Positions 7,211 to 11,588 of a DNA stretch of 11,588 bases are shown here, piece after piece. The DNA comes from JBBQBQ01 sp038317685 (GTDB taxonomy: Bacteria; Desulfobacterota; Desulfuromonadia; Desulfuromonadales; DDH964): the NCBI GenBank assembly GCA_038317685.1, contig JBBQBQ010000099.1:1-11588 (forward strand), read 5' to 3'. A program made the position numbers and the translations under genes. Numbering within the stretch: the stretch's first letter is position 1; the number at the start of each line of letters is the position of its first letter. The notes below the pieces were generated by a model. The model saw only the letters and a program-made list of their open reading frames with translations, was not told the DNA's origin and made no database searches.

Positions 7211-8470
7211 ATGGCGACAGAAATTACCATGCCGAAGCTGAGCGACACCATGACGGAAGGGACGATCCTCAAGTGGCACGTGGCCGTAGGCGACCGGGTT
7301 GCCCGCGGCGACATCATCGCCGAGGCCGAGACCGACAAGGCGGCGATGGAGATGGAGGCCTTCGAGGATGGCACGGTGACTGAGCTTCGGGTTGCGGAAG
7401 GGACGACGGTGGCGGTCGGCACGGTTATCGCCGTCCTCGACGGGGAGGCGCAGTCCGTCCCCCCGGCGCCGACTGCTCCTAAGCCGGAACCGGAACCTAA
7501 GCCGGAACCTAAGCCGGAACCGGAACCAATCCCCTCTGCCCCGGCGCCGTCGCCCGCGTCCCGGCCGGCTGCTGCTGCGGCACGGCCGGCGGCCCCCGCC
7601 AGGGAGATGCCGAGCCGCCGCGATGCCGCCCTCGAAAGCCGGGTCGCCGCCGCTTCGCCGGCCGCCCGGCGACTGGCCCGGGAGCGGGGGATCGACCTGG
7701 CCCAGGTGCGGGGGAGCGGACCGGGGGGACGCATCCTCCTCAGCGACGTCGAGGGCGCCCCGGTGAAGACCCCGCCGCCGGCGGTTCCTGAGGGGAGCGG
7801 TGGGGGGGGCGGGAAATCGGTGAAGATTCGGCGCATCGTGGCGCGCAAGATGGTGGAGAGCTGGGAGACGATCCCCCACTTCTATGTGACGGTGGCGGTC
7901 GACATGACCGATGTGATCCGCTTCCGCAAGGATCTGGGGGTGACGATCAACGACTTTATCCTTGCCGCCACCGCCCGCTCATTGCGGGAGCACCCCTGGG
8001 TCAACAGCTTCTGCCTCGACGGTGAGGCTGTGGAACAGCCTTTGGTCAATATCGCCATGGCCGTCGCCAGCGAGCGGGGACTCTACAACCCGGTGTTGCG
8101 CGATTGCGGCAATCTGTCGCTGCGGGCGATCAACCTCCAGGCTTCGGCCCTGGCCGAGCGTGCCCACCAGGGGAAACTCTCACAGGAGGATCTTAAAGGG
8201 GGGACCTTTACCATCTCCAATATGGGGATGCTCGGTGTCGAGTCCTTCACCGCCCTGATCACCCCTCCGCAGGTGGCGGTGCTGGCGGTCGGTACCGCCC
8301 GGGGAGAGATCGTTGTCGATGAGCACGGCGAGACGACCATCGCCCCGATCCTGCGCCTAACCCTTTCGGCCGATCACCGGGTCCTGGACGGCGCCGATGC
8401 CGCCGAATTCCTGGGGACTCTGAAAAGCTACCTCGAAGCCCCGGTGGTGCTGATCGCCGGGGGAGATTAG
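7211..8470 (+). CDS. pdhC: pyruvate dehydrogenase E2, dihydrolipoamide acetyltransferase
   Basis: E2 forms the core of the complex and moves the acetyl group from lipoate to coenzyme A, giving acetyl-CoA. The 419 residues read as one lipoyl domain (about 1-80) with the lipoylated lysine in ETDKAAME (Lys43); a Pro/Ala/Lys/Glu linker (81-140); a peripheral-subunit binding domain (about 147-182, SPAARRLARERGIDL then GSGPGGRI) that holds E1 or E3; a glycine-rich hinge (196-201); and the catalytic domain (203-419) with DHRVLDG (His389, Asp393). The catalytic domain looks slightly short between FRKDL and GVTINDF, where many E2s carry about ten more residues. Having one lipoyl domain is common outside enterobacteria. 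AAAGGA at 7194-7199 serves the ATG at 7211. The gap to pdhB is 39 bases and shows no terminator. Confidence 0.94.
   Translation: MATEITMPKLSDTMTEGTILKWHVAVGDRVARGDIIAEAETDKAAMEMEAFEDGTVTELRVAEGTTVAVGTVIAVLDGEAQSVPPAPTAPKPEPEPKPEPKPEPEPIPSAPAPSPASRPAAAAARPAAPAREMPSRRDAALESRVAAASPAARRLARERGIDLAQVRGSGPGGRILLSDVEGAPVKTPPPAVPEGSGGGGGKSVKIRRIVARKMVESWETIPHFYVTVAVDMTDVIRFRKDLGVTINDFILAATARSLREHPWVNSFCLDGEAVEQPLVNIAMAVASERGLYNPVLRDCGNLSLRAINLQASALAERAHQGKLSQEDLKGGTFTISNMGMLGVESFTALITPPQVAVLAVGTARGEIVVDEHGETTIAPILRLTLSADHRVLDGADAAEFLGTLKSYLEAPVVLIAGGD
7481..7528 (+). repeat. Lys-Pro-Glu-Pro repeat in the E2 linker
   Basis: Residues 91-106 of pdhC read KPEPEPKPEPKPEPEP, encoded by near-identical AAGCCGGAACC units in tandem. 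It forms the rigid, charged part of the swinging arm that lets the lipoyl domain reach E1, E2 and E3. The identical codons suggest recent expansion by slippage, so copy number may vary between strains. Confidence 0.85.
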
Positions 8471-8476
8471 AAAGGA
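8471..8476 (+). promoter_or_regulatory. ribosome site that leaves the protease start open
   Basis: AAAGGA lies directly after the pdhC stop. It is only 2 bases from the ATG at 8479, closer than normal, but 11 bases from an in-frame GTG at 8488. Either codon could be the true start; the choice changes the protein by three residues only. Confidence 0.5.
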
Positions 8477-8478
8477 AG

Positions 8479-10899
8479 ATGTCTGACGTGAGAGATGACT
8501 GCCGCATCAGTCCCGAGGATCTTTCCTGGCGCTGCGATCCCGCCCAGTTCGAATTCGATACGACCCGCGAGCTGCCGGCCCTGGAGGGGACGATCGGCCA
8601 GGACCGGGCGGTGACCGCCATCGAATTCGGGCTGAGTTTCAAGGACGACAACTTCAATATTTTCATCCTTGGCGAGCCCGGAACCGGACGCAGTTCGACG
8701 ATTCGCAAGATTCTTGAGGCGCGTTCCAGCCACGAATCGGTCTCGGACGATTGGTGCTATGTGCACGACTTCAATGACGGCAGCCGGCCGAATGCCTTTC
8801 GGCTGCCGGCCGGCAAGGGGCGGGAACTGCAGAAAGAGGTGGAGCAGTTGGTGACCCGCCTGGTCGAGGAAATCCCCAAGGTCTTCGAAAGCAAGGAGTA
8901 CGAGCAGCAGAAGACCCGCATTGCCGGGGAGTACCAGGAGCAGAACAAACAACTCTTCCAGAAGCTCGAAGAGCAGGCCAGCGGGGAAGGTTTTCTGCTG
9001 CAGCGCAGCGTCAGCGGCCTGGTCCTGGTGCCGACCCGGGAAGGTCACCCGATCTCCCAGCAGGACTACGAAAATCTCCCCGAGGCGGAAAGGGACGAAC
9101 TCGACCACAGGGGAGAAGCTCTGCAGGACCGCCTCAACGAAGTGCTCAGGCGGGTCCGGGAACGGGAAAAGGAGATGCGCGAGGCGATTGCCGCCATGGA
9201 GAAGGAGGTCATGCTTTTTACCATCGGCCACCTCTTCGACGACCTGGAAGAGAAGTACGCCTCCTTCGAGGCGGTCCTGGTCCATTGCGCCAATTGCAAG
9301 AAAGATATTCTGGAGCGCATCGATGAATTCCGCCCCGGACAAGGCCCCCAGATCGCCATCCCCGGCCTCAAGGCCGGCGGGCAGGAGCCGTCTCTGGAGC
9401 GTTATGTGGTCAACCTTTTCGTCGATAACGGCGGTCTCCACGGCTCTCCGGTGATCTACGAAGCCAATCCGACCTATTTCAATCTCTTCGGCCGTATCGA
9501 GCATGTCATCCAGATGGGGAACGCCACCACCAACTTCACCATGATCAAACCCGGCGCCCTGCATCGCGCCAACGGCGGCTACCTGGTCCTTGACTGCCGC
9601 GAAGTCCTCCTCAACCCGTTCTCCTACGAGGCCCTCAAGCGCTGCATCCGCAACCACGAGATCAAGATCGAGGACATGGCCGAACAGTTCCGGCTCCTCG
9701 CCACCGTCTCCCTCAAGCCTCAGCCGACCCCCCTCGACTGCAAGATCATCCTTATCGGCACCTCCTGGCTTTACCACCTCCTCTACCAGCACGACCAGGA
9801 TTTTCGCAAATTCTTCAAGGTCAAGGCCGACTTCAACCGGATGATGCACAACACCTGGGAGAACGTTCAGCAGTATGCGCGCTTTATCGCTGCCAAATGC
9901 CAGGAGGATCAGCTCCTCCCCTTCGATCGCGGCGGAGTGGGGCGGGTCATCGAGTATTCGGCGCGGCTGATCGAGGACCAGGGGCGCCTTTCGTCCCGCT
10001 TCCTCGATATCGCCGACATCCTGCGCGAGGCCAACTTTTATGCTCACCGGGAGGAGCGTGACCGGGTCACTGCCGGCCATGTGGAACTCGCCATCGAGGC
10101 CAAGATCTACCGCTCCAACAAGTTGGAGGAGCACCTTCAGGAGCTGCTGGAGGAGGGGACGCTGCTGGTCGATACCGACGGAGAGGTCGCGGGCCAGGTC
10201 AACGGCCTGTCGGTCTATCTCCTCGGCGATTATTCCTTCGGCAAGCCGTCACGGGTCACGGTGCGCACCTACCTTGGCAAGAGCGGAGTGATCAATATCG
10301 AGCGCGAGGCCAATCTCTCCGGTTCGATCCATGACAAAGGGGTGCTGATCCTCTCCGGCTTCCTCGGCGACCGATTCGCCCAGGACAAGCCGTTGGCCCT
10401 CGCCGCCTCGATCTGCTTCGAGCAGTCCTACGGTGGAATCGATGGAGACAGCGCCTCGTCGACGGAACTTTACGGGCTCCTCTCCGCCCTCTCCGGGCTG
10501 CCGATCCGTCAGGGGATCGCAGTGACCGGCTCGGTCAACCAGCGCGGTCAAATCCAGCCGATCGGCGGAGTCAATGAAAAGATCGAAGGGTTCTTCGCCC
10601 TTTGCCGGGCGCGCGGGCTGAATGGAGAACAGGGGGTCATCATTCCGGTGCAGAACGTGCGCAATCTGATGCTCAAGAGTGAGGTGATCGAGGCGGTTCG
10701 GGAGGGACGGTTCCAGGTCTGGGCGGTGGGGACGATCGACGAGGGGATCGAGATTCTGACCGGTGTCGCGGCCGGAGGGCGACAGGAGGACGGAACCTGG
10801 CCGGAAGGGACGGTCAATTGCCGAGTCGATCAACGCCTGAACGAATTGGCGGAGGCGCTGCACCGCTTCGGCTCGGCAAAGGAGAACGGCAAGGGGTAG
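8479..10899 (+). CDS. Lon-like protease of the AAA_32 / S16 type
   Basis: This 806-residue protein belongs to the Lon-related proteases with an AAA_32-type N-terminal region, distinct from housekeeping LonA. Seen in order: a nucleotide-fold start IFILGEPGTGRSS (P-loop 65-73, with Arg71 where Lys is normal); a charged helical insertion (about 110-260) likely to form a coiled coil; NGGYLVLDCREVL, the Walker B-like strand, where Cys replaces the usual Glu; a lid region near VIEYSARL; and the C-terminal S16 protease domain with GDSASS (catalytic Ser658) and GGVNEKIEGF (Lys701). The 43-residue Ser-Lys spacing equals that of E. coli Lon (Ser679/Lys722). A soluble, cytoplasmic quality-control or regulatory protease is likely; substrates are unknown. 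It starts 8 bases after pdhC, so it is probably co-transcribed with pyruvate dehydrogenase. The exact start (ATG 8479 or GTG 8488) is unsettled. Confidence 0.9.
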   Translation: MSDVRDDCRISPEDLSWRCDPAQFEFDTTRELPALEGTIGQDRAVTAIEFGLSFKDDNFNIFILGEPGTGRSSTIRKILEARSSHESVSDDWCYVHDFNDGSRPNAFRLPAGKGRELQKEVEQLVTRLVEEIPKVFESKEYEQQKTRIAGEYQEQNKQLFQKLEEQASGEGFLLQRSVSGLVLVPTREGHPISQQDYENLPEAERDELDHRGEALQDRLNEVLRRVREREKEMREAIAAMEKEVMLFTIGHLFDDLEEKYASFEAVLVHCANCKKDILERIDEFRPGQGPQIAIPGLKAGGQEPSLERYVVNLFVDNGGLHGSPVIYEANPTYFNLFGRIEHVIQMGNATTNFTMIKPGALHRANGGYLVLDCREVLLNPFSYEALKRCIRNHEIKIEDMAEQFRLLATVSLKPQPTPLDCKIILIGTSWLYHLLYQHDQDFRKFFKVKADFNRMMHNTWENVQQYARFIAAKCQEDQLLPFDRGGVGRVIEYSARLIEDQGRLSSRFLDIADILREANFYAHREERDRVTAGHVELAIEAKIYRSNKLEEHLQELLEEGTLLVDTDGEVAGQVNGLSVYLLGDYSFGKPSRVTVRTYLGKSGVINIEREANLSGSIHDKGVLILSGFLGDRFAQDKPLALAASICFEQSYGGIDGDSASSTELYGLLSALSGLPIRQGIAVTGSVNQRGQIQPIGGVNEKIEGFFALCRARGLNGEQGVIIPVQNVRNLMLKSEVIEAVREGRFQVWAVGTIDEGIEILTGVAAGGRQEDGTWPEGTVNCRVDQRLNELAEALHRFGSAKENGKG

Positions 10900-10900
10900 C

Positions 10901-10947
10901 GAGGCGAGTCATTCGCCTTTCCCGGGGGAGAAGGCAGCCTTGCCTTC
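10901..10947 (+). terminator. two weak hairpins after the protease gene
   Basis: The first is a 6-bp stem, AGGCGA (10902-10907) with TCGCCT (10913-10918), followed by TT. The second is a 7-bp stem, GAAGGCA (10930-10936) with TGCCTTC (10941-10947), around the loop GCCT. Neither has a proper U-tract, so termination of the pdh-protease transcript here is plausible but not secure. Confidence 0.4.
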
Positions 10948-11006
10948 CCCTTGAGGTTGTGCTCAAATAACCCCGTTCGCCCTTTCCCGAACCCGTTCCC
11001 GGGGGA
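10912..11006 (+). repeat. short degenerate direct repeats in the intergenic gap
   Basis: TTCGCCTTTCCCG (10912-10924) recurs as TTCGCCCTTTCCCG (10976-10989) with one added C. TTCCCGGGGGA occurs at 10919-10929 and again at 10996-11006 just before the kinase start. Between them, TTGAG (10951-10955) and CTCAA (10962-10966) form a small inverted repeat. The words could be protein sites or remnants of a local duplication. Confidence 0.45.
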
Positions 11007-11009
11007 AGC

Positions 11010-11588
11010 ATGAGCCTGCCGACCAGCCACACTGTTCACCCGGAGAGACTCGGCGCCGTGGATCTGCGGCGACAGGCCGACTATTTCTCCAACGACTTCA
11101 TTACCCCCCATCTGCTCGATGCCATCCCCGCGGTCCTGATGATCCTCAACGCCCAGCGGCAGATTGTCTACGCCAACCGCACCCTTTTTGAGCTGACCGG
11201 CGGTGACGACCCGTCGCCCCTGAACGGGTTGCGTCCCGGGGAAGCGTTGCATTGTGTCCACGCCCGGCAGGTCCCAGCCGGTTGCGGCGCCGCCGAGCAC
11301 TGCCAGGCGTGTGGGATCCTCGCCGCGGTCCTCGACAGCCAGGCCGATGGCCGAAAGACCAGCGACTGCCGGATCACCCGCCACCGGAACGGGCTGGCCG
11401 AGGCCCTCGATCTGCGGGTCGAGGCCATTCCTTTAACCTACGGCGGTGAATCCTTCACCCTCTTCTCCATGGTCGACATCAGCCACGAAAAGCGCCGCCA
11501 GGCCCTGGAGCGCCTCTTCTTTCACGACATCCTCAATCTGGCCGGCGGCATTCGCGGCTTCGCCGAGATTCTTCCCGGGTCCCCCCCC
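11010..11588 (+). CDS. PAS-domain sensor histidine kinase, N-terminal part
   Basis: The reading frame is open from the ATG at 11010 to the window end (193 codons) and the gene continues beyond. An in-frame TAA at 10968, with no other start codon between, supports this start, although the ribosome site (GGGGGA, 11001-11006) is only moderate. Residues about 34-160 look like a PAS domain (LLDAIPAVLMILNAQRQIVYANRT, ending FTLFSMVDISHEKRRQ). Within it lies a cysteine cluster: Cys82, Cys92, Cys98 and Cys101, in the spacing C-x9-C-x5-C-x2-C, plus Cys120. No transmembrane segment is visible, so sensing is probably cytoplasmic. The PAS domain leads directly into a helix FFHDILN (His172), a non-standard H-box and the likely phosphorylation site. 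The ATPase domain must lie beyond the edge. The cysteines may bind a metal or iron-sulphur cluster, or react to redox state; this is inference. Confidence 0.8.
   Translation, partial: MSLPTSHTVHPERLGAVDLRRQADYFSNDFITPHLLDAIPAVLMILNAQRQIVYANRTLFELTGGDDPSPLNGLRPGEALHCVHARQVPAGCGAAEHCQACGILAAVLDSQADGRKTSDCRITRHRNGLAEALDLRVEAIPLTYGGESFTLFSMVDISHEKRRQALERLFFHDILNLAGGIRGFAEILPGSPP

Noticed and set aside
6626..7879. 417-codon - strand frame opposite pdhB and pdhC
   Set aside because: It spans two sense genes and is rich in Arg/Pro/His repeats generated by the reverse of the Pro-Glu linker.
5200..8470. Acetoin or branched-chain 2-oxoacid dehydrogenase instead of pyruvate dehydrogenase
   Set aside because: The E1 alpha signature GFLHLYSGQEAVGVG, the single-lipoyl E2 and the absence of acetoin genes nearby favour pyruvate, though substrate cannot be proven from sequence alone.
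8467..10134. 555-codon - strand frame opposite the Lon-like protease
   Set aside because: No known motif or convincing ribosome site; the sense protein has all its domain landmarks.
11574..11588. Run of eight C at the window end, suggesting a contig break or sequencing error
   Set aside because: The kinase frame stays open through it, and a window edge alone gives no evidence of an assembly fault.

Overview
This is a GC-rich bacterial window, read mostly on the + strand, with six complete protein genes and one truncated gene at each edge. The gene order (two-subunit pyruvate dehydrogenase E1, then E2, then a Lon-like AAA_32 protease), a small membrane-anchored CxxCH haem protein, and a PAS histidine kinase with a cysteine cluster all suggest a deltaproteobacterial anaerobe of the Desulfuromonadales/Geobacter type. 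This placement is inferred from remembered family and gene-order patterns. No sequence search was run.

Left part (1-4543). The C-terminal ATPase part of an ABC exporter ends at 354. It is followed by sbcD and sbcC, whose stop and start codons overlap (TGATG), so they form a translationally coupled operon for the SbcCD (Mre11-Rad50 type) nuclease. A strong intrinsic terminator at 4488-4525 closes this block.

Middle (4544-8470). A small haem-binding protein gene runs on the - strand and is divergent from the pyruvate dehydrogenase genes. The roughly 190-base gap between them (5009-5199) holds promoter-like sequence for both directions and an A/T-rich 16-bp inverted repeat just upstream of pdhA that could be an operator. 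pdhA (E1 alpha), pdhB (E1 beta, 8-base overlap with pdhA) and pdhC (E2) then make up the carboxylating half of the pyruvate dehydrogenase complex. The E3 gene (lpd) is not in the window.

Right part (8471-11588). Eight bases after pdhC starts an 806-residue Lon-like protease with an intact Ser-Lys dyad but a changed Walker A lysine (Arg) and a non-acidic residue after the Walker B Asp. It is probably the fourth gene of the pdh transcript. A 110-base gap with weak hairpins and short repeated words separates it from a PAS-domain sensor histidine kinase that runs off the window end. This kinase has a conspicuous cluster of four cysteines in the PAS region and a non-standard H-box (FFHDILN).

No tRNA, rRNA, CRISPR array, insertion sequence or phage gene was recognised. 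Nothing in the window forms a clearly new multi-gene system. The points most worth pursuing are the cysteine-bearing sensor kinase, the Lon-like protease coupled to pyruvate dehydrogenase, and the palindrome in front of pdhA.
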